DNA of 64,000 bases. It comes from an uncultured Bacteroidales bacterium (GTDB lineage Bacteria > Bacteroidota > Bacteroidia > Bacteroidales > Paludibacteraceae). Position 1 is the first letter of the stretch. Each line of letters starts with the position of its first letter. The stretch is taken from the NCBI GenBank assembly GCA_900319105.1, contig ONND01000001.1, forward strand, positions 62,001 through 126,000, given 5' to 3'. Positions 24,288 through 33,212 of the stretch are shown in pieces. The notes under the pieces are model-generated. The model saw only the letters and a list, made by a program, of their open reading frames with translations. It made no database searches and had not been told where the DNA came from. The translations under genes were made by a program, and so were the position numbers.

Positions 24288-25964
24288 ATGAGTAAGAAAG
24301 AAATTCAATTTTCGCTGGTCTATCGCGACATGTGGCAGAGTAGTGGCAAGTACGTACCGCGTAAGGATCAGTTAGCGCGTATTGCGCCGGTAATCATTGA
24401 CATGGGCTGCTTTGACCGTGTAGAGACGAACGGCGGAGCGAGTGAGCAGGTGAACCTGCTATACGGCGAGAACCCGAACCAGGCTGTCCGTACGTTCTGC
24501 AAGCCGTTCAACGAGGCGGGTATCAAGACGCACATGCTGGACCGCGGTCTGAATGCGCTGCGTATGAACCCTGTGCCCGCGGACGTGCGCCAGTTGATGT
24601 ATAAAGTAAAACACGCACAAGGAACAAACATCACCCGTATTTTCTGTGGTCTGAATGATCCGCGCAATATCATTCCGTCTATCAAATGGGCGAAAGAGGC
24701 CGGCATGACCGCGCAGGCGACAATGTGTATCACCTATTCGAAGGTACACACGGCGGAGTATTATATTAACCTCGCGGAGCAACTCATCGAGGGTGGCGCA
24801 CAGGAGATTTGCTTGAAAGACATGGCGGGTATCGGTCGGCCGGTGATGTTAGGTAAGATTGTAGCTGCTATCAAGGAGAAACATCCCGATATCATCATCC
24901 AATACCACGGTCATACGGGACCGGGCTTTAGTGTGGCCTCGATGCTTGAGGTAGCAAAAGCCGGCGGCGATGTGCTCGACGTAGCGATGGAGCCGCTGAG
25001 TTGGGGTAAGGTGCATCCGGACGTGATCACCATTCAGGCGATGCTGAAAGACGCAGGCTTCCTCGTCAAAGATATTAACATGAAGGCGTACATGGAGGCG
25101 CGCAGCCTCACGCAGTCCTTCATCGATGATTTCTTAGGCTACTGGATTGACCCGAAGAATGCGCTAATGACGAGTCTGCTGGTAGGTTGCGGTCTGCCGG
25201 GAGGTATGATGGGAAGCCTTATGGCGGATCTCAAAGGTATGCATGCCGCTATCAATGCCAACCTCAAGAAGAAAGGCGAGAAAGAGCTCTCTGAGGACGA
25301 GCTGCTCGTTCAGCTCTTCGACGAAGTACAACGTATCTGGCCGATGCTCGGTACACCGTGTCTCGTGACGCCGTTCAGTCAGTACGTGAAGAACGCTGCG
25401 CTGATGAATCTCTTCAGCCGCTCGATGGGTGAGAAAGACTTCACCCGCATGGATCCGGCTATGTGGGGCATGATACTCGGTAAGTCCGGTAAACTGCCGG
25501 GCGAGTTAGCGCCGGAGATCATTGAACTCGCCAAAGAAAAAGGATTTGAGTTCTATACCGATGATCCGCAGAAACTCTATCCGAACGTCCTGCCGCAGTA
25601 TATCAAGGAGATGGAGGAACTCGGTTGGGATCGCGGTCAGGACGATGAGGAACTCTTTGAGTTCGCTATGCATGACAAACAATATCGCGAGTATAAGAGC
25701 GGCTTGGCGAAAGAACAGTTTAATCAAGACCTCGCAGAAAGAATGCAGAAAGCCGGTAAAGAGGTGCCGGAGGAACTACGGAAATACTTGGCTAAGGGCC
25801 AAAGTGACCAAGTACCAAGTACCAAGGGAACTTCCGAGGACGAGATGGCGGCTGTCGCTATGGCATTGCATCTCGCGCAAGGCAAGCAGCACAAAGAAGG
25901 TATCATCGAGTTACCGCAAGTCAAATCCACTGCATGGAATCATAAATATTATACACTTAAATAG
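24288..25964 (+). CDS. Oxaloacetate decarboxylase alpha-type carboxyltransferase (no biotin domain)
   Basis: Carboxyltransferase subunit of a biotin-dependent decarboxylase or transcarboxylase (OadA / 5S family). It moves CO2 between oxaloacetate/pyruvate and a biotinyl carrier. It has 558 residues from ATG 24288; an earlier TTG overlaps the promoter. Family marks include [13 protein letters not shown], ARxxNP-like LNALRMNP, the KDMAG motif with the catalytic Lys (~184) and YHGHTGPG with metal-binding His residues. No C-terminal biotinyl domain (EAMKM) is present, so the carrier is a separate protein elsewhere. A repeat at 25799-25827 encodes [10 protein letters not shown] near the C-terminus. 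Confidence 0.88.
   Translation: MSKKEIQFSLVYRDMWQSSGKYVPRKDQLARIAPVIIDMGCFDRVETNGGASEQVNLLYGENPNQAVRTFCKPFNEAGIKTHMLDRGLNALRMNPVPADVRQLMYKVKHAQGTNITRIFCGLNDPRNIIPSIKWAKEAGMTAQATMCITYSKVHTAEYYINLAEQLIEGGAQEICLKDMAGIGRPVMLGKIVAAIKEKHPDIIIQYHGHTGPGFSVASMLEVAKAGGDVLDVAMEPLSWGKVHPDVITIQAMLKDAGFLVKDINMKAYMEARSLTQSFIDDFLGYWIDPKNALMTSLLVGCGLPGGMMGSLMADLKGMHAAINANLKKKGEKELSEDELLVQLFDEVQRIWPMLGTPCLVTPFSQYVKNAALMNLFSRSMGEKDFTRMDPAMWGMILGKSGKLPGELAPEIIELAKEKGFEFYTDDPQKLYPNVLPQYIKEMEELGWDRGQDDEELFEFAMHDKQYREYKSGLAKEQFNQDLAERMQKAGKEVPEELRKYLAKGQSDQVPSTKGTSEDEMAAVAMALHLAQGKQHKEGIIELPQVKSTAWNHKYYTLK
25799..25827. repeat. In-frame heptanucleotide array in the carboxyltransferase gene
   Basis: accaagt occurs twice and accaagg once in register, preceded by a degenerate ccaaagtg. 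The array encodes the polar SDQVPSTKG segment in a linker. Confidence 0.8.
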
Positions 25965-25966
25965 AC

Positions 25967-27046
25967 ATGAAAAAGTACAATTTTAATGCAGGACCGAGTA
26001 TCCTGCCGCAAGAAGTGATCAAACAGACGGCTGATGCCGTAATTGATTTTCAAGGTGAAGGACTTTCCGTCCTCGAGATCTCCCACCGTGCGAAATATTT
26101 CCAGCCGGTGATGGACGAAGCAGAGGCATTGATGAAAGAGTTGCTGAATGTGCCGGAGGGCTACCGTGTGCTGTTCCTCGGAGGTGGTGCGAGCCTGCAG
26201 TTCTGCATGGTGCCGTTTAACCTGCTGGAGAAAAAAGCAGCATACCTCAACACCGGTGTATGGAGCAAGAAAGCACTCAAAGAGGCAAAAGGTTTCGGCG
26301 AGGCAGTAGAAGTAGCCGCTTCGACGGATTCGATCCCGACGGACTATGAGATCCCGCAGGATGCTGACTATTTCCACATCACGACCAACAACACCATCTT
26401 CGGAACTGAGATCAACGACGAGAAACTCGCTGAGATCTACAAGAAGAAAGGTAATGTACCTTTGGTAGCCGATATGAGTTCGGATATACTGAGTCGTCCG
26501 ATTGATGTGAGTCAGTACGACATCATCTACGGCGGTGCGCAGAAGAACCTTGCTCCGGCAGGTGTGACCTTCGTCATCATCAAAGAGAGTTGCTTGGGCA
26601 AAGTGAGCCGTTATATCCCGACGATGCTGAACTATCAGACGCATATCGAAGGCGGTTCGATGTTCAACACACCTCCTGTACTGCCGGTTTATACGGCGCT
26701 GCTGACGTTGCGCTGGCTCAAAGCGAACGGTGGTGTTAAATGGATTGAGGCGCGCAACAAAGCGAAAGCCGATCTGCTGTACAAGTGCCTGGATGAGAGC
26801 AAACTCTTCATGCCGACGATCTCGAAGAAAGAGGACCGCAGCCGCATGAATATCTGCTTCGTCTTCAAACCGGGTTATGAGGAACTGCAGGACGACTTCT
26901 TCAAGTTCGCTACCGCAAAAGGCATGGTGGGTATCAAGGGGCACCGTCTGGTAGGCGGTTTCCGTGCATCCTGCTATAACGCCATGGACCTCGAGGGCGT
27001 ACAGGCGTTGGTAGATTGCATTAAGGAATACGAAAAATTACACTAA
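25967..27046 (+). CDS. serC: Phosphoserine aminotransferase
   Basis: PLP enzyme converting 3-phosphohydroxypyruvate and glutamate to phosphoserine. It has 359 residues, full length. The N-terminus [16 protein letters not shown] is diagnostic. The PLP lysine lies in [14 protein letters not shown] (~196), and the phosphate-binding SHRAKYF and GGGASLQF segments are present. The C-terminal [16 protein letters not shown] is typical. It begins two bases after the carboxyltransferase stop and is followed by serA, so the two serine-synthesis steps are cotranscribed. Confidence 0.96.
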   Translation: MKKYNFNAGPSILPQEVIKQTADAVIDFQGEGLSVLEISHRAKYFQPVMDEAEALMKELLNVPEGYRVLFLGGGASLQFCMVPFNLLEKKAAYLNTGVWSKKALKEAKGFGEAVEVAASTDSIPTDYEIPQDADYFHITTNNTIFGTEINDEKLAEIYKKKGNVPLVADMSSDILSRPIDVSQYDIIYGGAQKNLAPAGVTFVIIKESCLGKVSRYIPTMLNYQTHIEGGSMFNTPPVLPVYTALLTLRWLKANGGVKWIEARNKAKADLLYKCLDESKLFMPTISKKEDRSRMNICFVFKPGYEELQDDFFKFATAKGMVGIKGHRLVGGFRASCYNAMDLEGVQALVDCIKEYEKLH

Positions 27047-27138
27047 TTATGGGGTATTCTTATATTTTGCCCACGGATCGGCATAGGATGCCGACTTCTA
27101 CGGGTAAAACAATAGAACTCACAACATTGATAAAACCT

Positions 27139-28059
27139 ATGAAAGTATTAGTAGCAACAGAGAAACCCTTTGCGAAAGTGGCTGTGGACGGTATTCGCGA
27201 AGTGGTAGAGGGCGCAGGATATGAACTGGCGCTGCTCGAGAAATATACAGACAAAGCTCAATTATTGGACGCTGTAGCAGATGCCGACGCTCTCATCATC
27301 CGTTCGGATGTCGTAGATGCGGCGGTTCTGGATGCCGCCAAACAACTGAAGATCGTAGTTCGTGCCGGTGCCGGTTACGATAACATCGACTTGGAAGCCG
27401 CAACGGCGCACAACGTGGTAGCGATGAACACTCCGGGGCAGAACAGCAACGCGGTTGCGGAGTTGGCACTCGGTCTGATGGTCTATGCCGTACGTAATCT
27501 GTACAACGGAACGAGCGGAACGGAGCTGAAGGGCAAGAAACTTGGTATTCATGCCTTTGGTAACGTTGGCCGTAATGTAGCACGTATCGCGCAGGGCTTC
27601 GGCATGGACGTGTACGCGTACGATGCGTATTGCCCGGACGAGGCAATGACGGCGGCTAACGTGAAGCCGGTTCATTCCGCAGAAGAACTGTACAAGACCT
27701 GCGACATCGTCAGCCTGCATATCCCTGCGACGGCTGAAACGAAGAACAGCATCAATCATGACCTTGTGAACCTGATGCCGAAGGGTGGTGTGCTGGTCAA
27801 TACCGCCCGCAAGGAAGTGATCGATGAGGATGGTCTGATCGCCCTGATGCAGGAGCGCGCCGATCTCAAATACATGACGGATATCATGCCGGTGGCAGAT
27901 GCGAAGTTCCGCACGCTTTTCGAGGGACGTTACTTTGCCACACCGAAGAAGATGGGTGCGCAGACTGCGGAGGCGAATATCAATGCCGGTATTGCGGCTG
28001 CCAAGCAGATCGTAGATTTCATCCAGAACGGTAACACCCGTTTCCAAGTAAATAAATGA
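27139..28059 (+). CDS. serA: D-3-phosphoglycerate dehydrogenase (short form)
   Basis: NAD-dependent first step of serine synthesis, 306 residues, without the C-terminal ACT domain of longer forms. The start at 27139 gives MKVLVATEKPFAKVAVDGI. Reading is open back to 27049, but that segment has no family match. The Rossmann motif GIHAFGNVGRNVA (~137-149) and catalytic Arg in NTARKEVIDEDGL (~236) are clear. The segment holding the catalytic His (usually PHxG) reads TPKKMGAQT, so the His is replaced by Lys. serC precedes, and the next gene overlaps by 4 bp (ATGA). Confidence 0.9.
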   Translation: MKVLVATEKPFAKVAVDGIREVVEGAGYELALLEKYTDKAQLLDAVADADALIIRSDVVDAAVLDAAKQLKIVVRAGAGYDNIDLEAATAHNVVAMNTPGQNSNAVAELALGLMVYAVRNLYNGTSGTELKGKKLGIHAFGNVGRNVARIAQGFGMDVYAYDAYCPDEAMTAANVKPVHSAEELYKTCDIVSLHIPATAETKNSINHDLVNLMPKGGVLVNTARKEVIDEDGLIALMQERADLKYMTDIMPVADAKFRTLFEGRYFATPKKMGAQTAEANINAGIAAAKQIVDFIQNGNTRFQVNK

Positions 28060-29387
28060 AAAGACTCATTAGTTTAATAGTAATGACCCTTGTTGTGGCT
28101 TTTACCTACGCACAGATGAATGTCAAGTGCGTAGGGAAAGCTACGCAGGTGGTACATACAGGTGATACGCTGTTTATTTTTAAGAACGGTATAGAACTGC
28201 AGACTGTGAATAACGAGGTAGCCGATTGGTATTCTACTACGAATGGCACCACGCCGGTTCTTACCAACACTTCTTATGCCGGTACGCTGGATGATGGCGG
28301 ATATTATATCAAGCAGAACGGAGTAACGTATAGCCCGTTTTATGTATTCAACTGCAAGCCGGCAGATATCGCCTTCACGGCGGCTCCGTCTTGTACAGCG
28401 ACGACGCTGCACCTGACGGGCGACGTAGCGGCATATACCTATATCCGTCCGGATGCGTCGATGGGTACCCTCGCGCGCGTGTGTTCTATAAATTATAATG
28501 CGTTAGCATGGAATGGCGAAGCATGGGCAGACTCGGCGGTACATACCGACATGCGTTTGTCGCGCACGCTGAACCTGCCCGCGATGTACGGTCCGACGGA
28601 TATATCGCTATGCTATGATACAGAGCTGCGCAGTAAGTTGGATTTAGACTCTGCTTGCGTAGAGATCACGCTGAAGGACAGTGACCTGGTCGCTATTGAT
28701 TTTCATTTGGAGTCATTGGCTACGCTGCGTGGCGAGAAAGGCGAGAAGAGCAATGAGTTGAATCGCGCTACGGACCAGAAATGTATCACTGCGACGACCT
28801 CGGATGACTATAGCGGAGCACTCGAGGTGGCATTCTATGCCAATCCGACGCCGAGTATTCATCCGATCTATTTCCGATGGGATATCTACAAAGCAAACCA
28901 ACATATAGCCACCCGTACGGATCAGGATATACGCTATTCCTTTGCCGAACCGGGAAGTTACCGCGTGGTATGCAATGTGAATAGCGCTGCCTGTACGCCG
29001 GACTCTATGGAGATGAAGGTGAATATATCCGAGTCGTACTTGCGCGTACCGAATGTGTTTACACCGGACGGTAACGGTAAGAACGACGAGTTCCGCGTGT
29101 CGTACCGCTCGCTGCGTGAGTTCCACTGCTGGGTATATAACCGATGGGGTAAGTTAGTCTATGACTGGACTGATCCCGCCCGTGGATGGGACGGTACGAT
29201 TAATGGCCGCAAGGCTGCCGAAGGAGCATATTTCTATGTGATACGCGCGATGGGAACAGATGCCGCCAAAGATGCCAAATACCAATCCAAAATCTCATAT
29301 AAGAAGAAAACCAAGAACCAAGACGAATCGGTCATTGGTGTTTATCAGATGAGCGGAGATATCAATCTGCTGAGAAGAAAAGAATAA
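28056..29387 (+). CDS. Exported protein with T9SS type B sorting domain
   Basis: Secreted 443-residue protein of unknown function with signal peptide MKRLISLIVMTLVVAFTYA. Residues ~20-330 are beta-rich, with a PKD-like stretch (YRVVCNVNSAACTPDSMEM). The gliding-motility-associated (type B) CTD runs VPNVFTPDGNGKNDEF, WVYNRWGKLVYDW, GWDGTINGRKAAEGAYFYVI and ends in GDINLLRRKE. Inside it a Lys-rich stretch (~400-425, YKKKTKNQDES) is encoded by heptanucleotide-like repeats. It overlaps serA by 4 bp, odd company for a surface protein. Substrate or role cannot be read from sequence. Confidence 0.8.
   Translation: MKRLISLIVMTLVVAFTYAQMNVKCVGKATQVVHTGDTLFIFKNGIELQTVNNEVADWYSTTNGTTPVLTNTSYAGTLDDGGYYIKQNGVTYSPFYVFNCKPADIAFTAAPSCTATTLHLTGDVAAYTYIRPDASMGTLARVCSINYNALAWNGEAWADSAVHTDMRLSRTLNLPAMYGPTDISLCYDTELRSKLDLDSACVEITLKDSDLVAIDFHLESLATLRGEKGEKSNELNRATDQKCITATTSDDYSGALEVAFYANPTPSIHPIYFRWDIYKANQHIATRTDQDIRYSFAEPGSYRVVCNVNSAACTPDSMEMKVNISESYLRVPNVFTPDGNGKNDEFRVSYRSLREFHCWVYNRWGKLVYDWTDPARGWDGTINGRKAAEGAYFYVIRAMGTDAAKDAKYQSKISYKKKTKNQDESVIGVYQMSGDINLLRRKE
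29264..29322. repeat. Degenerate heptanucleotide repeats inside the T9SS type B domain
   Basis: gccaaag/tgccaaa/taccaat/ccaaaat and two perfect aaccaag units (29309-29322) occur at ~7-bp spacing. They encode the Lys/Asn-rich insert. Confidence 0.5.
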
Positions 29388-29396
29388 ATATTAACT

Positions 29397-29436
29397 TCGG
29401 TATATCGACATTTCGGTATATCGACATATCGAAAAT
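29397..29436. repeat. Tandem array, 5 x 8 bp
   Basis: Units tcggtata, tcgacatt, tcggtata, tcgacata and tcgaaaat total 40 bp. It fills the gap before the M3 peptidase start. Confidence 0.85.
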
Positions 29437-29439
29437 GAA

Positions 29440-31590
29440 ATGAGAAAATTTTTAACTATGGCTTTAGCCACCACTGTTCTGGCAGCTACTGCTGCAACCA
29501 CCAATCCGTTCTTTAACTATAAGAACTGGAAGACACCGCATGGCACGTATCCCTTTAATGAGATCCATGCGGAACATTATATGCTGGCCTTTGAAGAGGC
29601 TTTCAAACAGGGACTGAAGGAGATCGACGACATCGTCAATAATCCTGCAGCACCGACGTACAAGAACACGATTGAAGCATATGAGCAGTCTGGCGAGTTG
29701 CTGACGATCGTAGCGGGTTGTTTCTATAACTTGACGAGCGCAGAGACGAACGACACATTACAGCAGATCTCGATGGAACTGAGTCCGAAGATGTCGGAGT
29801 ACTCGGCTACTATCCGTCTGAACGAAGGACTCTTCAAACGAATCAAGGCGGTTTATGAACAGCGCGATAAACTGAAACTAAACAAAGCGCAGTATAAACT
29901 ATTGGAAGATATCTATGACAGTTTTGCCAATAACGGAGCCAACTTGAGTACCGAGGACAAGCAGACCTATCGCGAACTGAGCGCAAAGTTGAGCAAACTG
30001 ACTCTCCAATTCGGTCAGAACGTACTGAAGGCAACTAACGCATGGTCGATGCTCATTACGGATGAGGCACTGCTGGCCGGTCTGAACGATGATACGAAGG
30101 CAATGCTGAAAGAAAATGCAAAGAAGAAGGGCATGGAGGGATGGTTGCTGAACCTCAAACCGACGACCACTATTCCTGTAATGCAGGATCTCGACAACCG
30201 TGATATCCGTCGTGAACTCTATATGGCTAATGCCGGCAAGTGTGTAGGCGGTGAGTTTGACAACACAGGTCTCATTGTAGAGATTGTGAATACGCGTCTG
30301 GCACTCGCTAATCTCTTTGGCAAAAAGACCTACGCAGAGAAATCGCTCAATAAGACTATGGCTGAGACGCCGGAGAACGTATATAAGTTGCTCAATGAGT
30401 TGCGTGATGCCTATATGCCGACGGCTATAGAGGAAGTAAAGGAATTAGAGGACTATGCACATGCGCACGGATTCTATGCAGCTCATCTGCAGCCTTGGGA
30501 CTTCGGCTACTATAGCAAAAAACTGAAGAAAGAGAAATTCGATATATCCGACGATGATCTGCGTCCGTATTTTGAATTGGAGAACGTCAAGAAGGGTGTG
30601 TTCGGTTTGGCTCAACGCCTGTATGGCATTACCTTCAAGGAGAACAAGAAGATACCTGTATATAACCCCGAGGTAACGGCATATGAGGTCTTTGACGAGA
30701 AGGGTAAGTTCCTTGCTGTTTACTATGCTGATTTCCATCCGCGGGATGGCAAGCGTGGCGGCGCATGGATGAATGATTTCCAGCCGCAGTATATGAAAGG
30801 CAAGAAAGATCATCGTCCGCACATTGTGAATGTGATGAACTTCACTCGTCCGACGGCAGAGAAGCCGGCTTTGTTTACCTACGACGAGGTACGTACGTTC
30901 CTGCATGAGTTCGGCCATGGCCTGCATGGTATGCTGACCCGCTGCCAGTATTCGGCACAGAGCGGAACGAATGTGCCGAGGGATTTTGTGGAACTGCCGA
31001 GCCAGTTCAACGAGAACTTCATCGATGAGAAAGAGTTCCTCGATACGTTTGCAAAACATTATAAGACAGGTGAAGCACTGCCGCAAGAGCTCTTGGATAA
31101 GATGCATGCATCGCAGACATATCACGCTGCTTATTCCTGTGTCCGTCAGTTGAGTTTCGGCTATCTCGATATGACCTGGCATACATTGGAGAAACCTTTC
31201 GAGATCAATGAGAGTATCGGTACCATTGAGTCTGTCTGCCGTTTTAGCGACGAGGCCATGAAGCAGGTACAAGTGCTGCCAACAGTTCCCGGTACTCAGA
31301 TGGCTACCGCCTTCACCCATATTTTCTCGGGTGGCTATGCCGCCGGCTATTATAGCTATAAGTGGTCGGAGCTGCTTGATGCAGACGCCTTCTCGGTATT
31401 CAAAGAGGCGCAGGCTAAGAAGGGCGGCACGATATTCGATAAGAAAGCCGCCAAGCGTTTCCGTGAGAATATCCTGGAGAAGGGCGGAACAGAGAAAGCG
31501 ATGGATCTGTACAAACGTTTCCGTGGCGGCGAACCTACCATAAATGCTTTGCTGGAGCGCGATGGTATCAAGGCTGTAGAAATCAAATAG
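29440..31590 (+). CDS. dcp: M3 family peptidyl-dipeptidase (Dcp-like)
   Basis: Zinc metallopeptidase that removes C-terminal dipeptides from oligopeptides, 716 residues, full length. A signal peptide (MRKFLTMALATTVLAATA) indicates export to the periplasm. The zinc site HEFGHGLHGM (~residue 488) has the HExxH pattern, and the third ligand Glu lies in FVELPSQFNENF. The C-terminal PGTQMATAFTHIFSGGYAAGYYSY is typical of M3A. It is preceded by a 5 x 8 bp array. A strong hairpin terminator lies 44 bp after the stop. Confidence 0.93.
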   Translation: MRKFLTMALATTVLAATAATTNPFFNYKNWKTPHGTYPFNEIHAEHYMLAFEEAFKQGLKEIDDIVNNPAAPTYKNTIEAYEQSGELLTIVAGCFYNLTSAETNDTLQQISMELSPKMSEYSATIRLNEGLFKRIKAVYEQRDKLKLNKAQYKLLEDIYDSFANNGANLSTEDKQTYRELSAKLSKLTLQFGQNVLKATNAWSMLITDEALLAGLNDDTKAMLKENAKKKGMEGWLLNLKPTTTIPVMQDLDNRDIRRELYMANAGKCVGGEFDNTGLIVEIVNTRLALANLFGKKTYAEKSLNKTMAETPENVYKLLNELRDAYMPTAIEEVKELEDYAHAHGFYAAHLQPWDFGYYSKKLKKEKFDISDDDLRPYFELENVKKGVFGLAQRLYGITFKENKKIPVYNPEVTAYEVFDEKGKFLAVYYADFHPRDGKRGGAWMNDFQPQYMKGKKDHRPHIVNVMNFTRPTAEKPALFTYDEVRTFLHEFGHGLHGMLTRCQYSAQSGTNVPRDFVELPSQFNENFIDEKEFLDTFAKHYKTGEALPQELLDKMHASQTYHAAYSCVRQLSFGYLDMTWHTLEKPFEINESIGTIESVCRFSDEAMKQVQVLPTVPGTQMATAFTHIFSGGYAAGYYSYKWSELLDADAFSVFKEAQAKKGGTIFDKKAAKRFRENILEKGGTEKAMDLYKRFRGGEPTINALLERDGIKAVEIK

Positions 31591-31633
31591 TCCGCTTTGA
31601 TCAAAGTATAAAGACAAAAGTAGAAAGGAATAG

Positions 31634-31668
31634 AAAATCCCGCCACTCGAGAGAGTAGGCGGGATTTT
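31634..31668. terminator. Bidirectional intrinsic terminator
   Basis: aaaatcccgcc and ggcgggatttt form an 11-bp stem around a 13-nt loop, with A and T runs on both sides. It can end dcp transcription (+) and the candidate small RNA (-). Confidence 0.9.
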
Positions 31669-31829
31669 ATTGTAAGTAGAAATGTGCTTGTAGTCAGGTC
31701 GGTTCTTAGTGTCTTTTAAAAGCGAAAACAGCCGTCATCGCGACGTCTGTTTTTCTAAGGTATTAGTCTGTTTATTTAAGGTACAAAAAAGATTGGTCTT
31801 GTTCGTAGGATTTGGTCTCTTTCTCAAAT
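31634..31829 (-). ncRNA. Candidate small RNA (promoter to terminator, no ORF)
   Basis: A consensus promoter on the minus strand (31866-31836) fires toward dcp, where no gene is encoded on this strand. About 195 nt downstream the transcript meets the intrinsic terminator. In between, AAAACAG-ACGTC-GCGA-TGACG-GCTGTTTT forms a strong hairpin. Flanking CTTAG and CTAAG extend it after an unpaired section. This layout (defined promoter, terminator, long imperfect rod) is what 6S-like and Bacteroidales-1 RNAs show, but I cannot confirm membership. The 5' end is estimated. Confidence 0.6.
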
Positions 31830-31835
31830 CCGATG

Positions 31836-31866
31836 CAAAGGTACTGCTTTTTTTTGATATGACCAA
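31836..31866 (-). promoter_or_regulatory. Bacteroidota promoter for the candidate small RNA
   Basis: On the minus strand TTG (31866-31864) and TACCTTTG (31843-31836) are separated by 20 nt, with an A tract and GCAG before the -7 element. No ORF follows. Confidence 0.8.
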
Positions 31867-31918
31867 ATTTTTTTTTATGTTTTTCAACATATTTTGCAAA
31901 ATCGAGTTTGCAAAATGG

Positions 31919-32467
31919 TCATAATCGCTGCAATTCGATAACTTCCAAGTCCTTAATTTCCTTGCCGTCGATGGCAAAACGGAGTAATGTCTGACAGGGT
32001 TGCCAGCCTTGTTTTCCTGCGGCTCCGGGGTTCATCGTCAGGAATTTGAACTGGTGGTCATACTGAACTTTCAGAATATGGCTATGGCCGCAGACAAAGA
32101 GATCGATGATGTCGTTGGTCGATGGTCGTTCGTCGTTTGTCGCTTGAGCATTTTTTGCCTCGAGGCTTTTGCGGAACCAGGGGATGAGCCAGGGGTTATA
32201 ATGTCCCGGATAGCCGCCAATATGGGTCATGAGGACGTTGACCTCCTCTACACGGAAACGATAGAACTCCGGAAGGGAATACCGTACATCGCCGGAATCC
32301 ATATTACCATATACCGCGCGCGTGGGTTTGAACTCGCGTAAACGGCGCAGTACATCTTCCGAGCCAATATCGCCGGCATGCCAGATCTCATCTACATCCT
32401 TGAAATGCTCAAAGACGCGTTTGTCCAAGAGACCGTGGGTATCCGATAAAATGCCGATTCTTGTCAT
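31919..32467 (-). CDS. YfcE/MJ0936-type metallophosphoesterase
   Basis: Binuclear-metal phosphodiesterase of 182 residues. Motifs in order are GILSDTHG (~5-12), HAGDIG (~35), GNMD (the usual GNCD/GNHD) at ~60, THIGGYPGH (~81) and CGHSH (~125). Substrate unknown. Residues ~108-119 (ATNDERPSTNDI) are encoded by heptanucleotide repeats on the opposite strand (32111-32145) and lie between the THIGG and CGHSH motifs, a surface loop. More copies of the same unit lie just upstream of the start (32470-32490). Confidence 0.85.
   Translation of the reverse strand: MTRIGILSDTHGLLDKRVFEHFKDVDEIWHAGDIGSEDVLRRLREFKPTRAVYGNMDSGDVRYSLPEFYRFRVEEVNVLMTHIGGYPGHYNPWLIPWFRKSLEAKNAQATNDERPSTNDIIDLFVCGHSHILKVQYDHQFKFLTMNPGAAGKQGWQPCQTLLRFAIDGKEIKDLEVIELQRL
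32111..32145. repeat. In-frame heptanucleotide array in the phosphoesterase gene
   Basis: Units gtcgttg, gtcgatg, gtcgttc, gtcgttt and gtcgctt run in register (35 bp), with degenerate flanks that could make six units. Confidence 0.85.
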
Positions 32468-32469
32468 TG

Positions 32470-32490
32470 GTCGTTAGTCGTTAGTCTATG
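32470..32490. repeat. Short heptanucleotide array upstream of the phosphoesterase
   Basis: gtcgtta occurs twice and gtctatg once, the same core (gtcgtt) as the array inside the gene 330 bp away. Confidence 0.75.
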
Positions 32491-32506
32491 CGAGGGCTGT
32501 CGTTTG

Positions 32507-33172
32507 TTATTTCTTCGTGAGGCGGTCGATGGTGAAGATAGAGGCGAGGATGGCGAGGGTAGAGATGGTGATAAAGAAGACCACATCGCGCAGGTCAATC
32601 ACTCCGCGTGAGAGCGAAGCGTAATGGTCCTGCATCATGACCCAATAGAGCACAAAGCAAACGAGCGCACCGGAAATAAAGCAGACGATCTGACTCTTGC
32701 TGAACGTAGCACAGAGAAGACCGATAGACATGAATGTGCCGGAAAGAAGGATCAAGCCGATGAACGACCCAAGGAACGCGCCGCTATCCAGATTGCCCAT
32801 CGGTTCAGCCATATACGCCACTATGAAATAATGTACGAAGCAAGGTAACAGACCAATCAGTACAAGTGTCCAAGCTGCGAAATACTTACCAAGTACAATG
32901 CGCGTGAGTGAGATAGGCTTGGTACGTATCAGATCCCAGATACCCGACTGTCGTTCTTCCGAGAACAAACGCATCGTCAGAGCAGGGCAGAGTAGCATGA
33001 AAAGCCACGGGCTGAGTTGGAAGAGTCCGTCCACCTGGGCGTACCCGGAATCAATGATATTCCATTGACCCGGGATCACCCAAAGGAAAAGACTGATCGC
33101 CAAGAGGTACAACCCAATAACGATGTACGCTATCGACGTAGAGAAATAATATGTGAGTTCCTTCTTATACAT
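32507..33172 (-). CDS. gldF: GldF-like ABC-2 permease
   Basis: Inner-membrane ABC transporter permease of 221 residues with six hydrophobic helices. GldF marks are the N-terminal KKELTYYFSTSIAYIVIGLYLL, FPLSPWLFMLLCPALTMRLFSEERQSG-type segment and LIRTKPISLTRIVLGKYFAAW. In gliding Bacteroidota GldF works with GldG and the ATPase GldA. Neither is adjacent here, where the gene sits between a nucleoside transporter and a phosphoesterase. In non-gliding gut species the role is unknown. The start codon touches a 6 x 7 bp array. Confidence 0.82.
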   Translation of the reverse strand: MYKKELTYYFSTSIAYIVIGLYLLAISLFLWVIPGQWNIIDSGYAQVDGLFQLSPWLFMLLCPALTMRLFSEERQSGIWDLIRTKPISLTRIVLGKYFAAWTLVLIGLLPCFVHYFIVAYMAEPMGNLDSGAFLGSFIGLILLSGTFMSIGLLCATFSKSQIVCFISGALVCFVLYWVMMQDHYASLSRGVIDLRDVVFFITISTLAILASIFTIDRLTKK

Positions 33173-33212
33173 TTACCATGTACCATTTATTTGGCTATTT
33201 AGCCATTTAGTG
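33171..33212. repeat. Tandem array, 6 x 7 bp, spanning a gene junction
   Basis: Units atttacc, atgtacc, atttatt, tggctat, ttagcca and tttagtg total 42 bp. It fills the space between the nucleoside transporter stop and the gldF start, touching both codons. Confidence 0.75.

Noticed and set aside
25949..26944. Long minus-strand frame opposite serC
   Set aside because: It is fully antisense to a conserved enzyme and shows no domain or promoter.
27049..27138. 30-residue N-terminal extension of SerA
   Set aside because: The family N-terminus begins at MKVLVATEKPF; the extension has no similarity and low plausibility.
30445..31617. 390-residue minus-strand frame opposite the M3 peptidase
   Set aside because: Same reason: antisense shadow of a clear metallopeptidase, and it crosses no promoter.
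31735..31977. 80-residue minus-strand frame across the small-RNA promoter
   Set aside because: It spans the promoter and the 3' end of the phosphoesterase, and has no recognisable domain.
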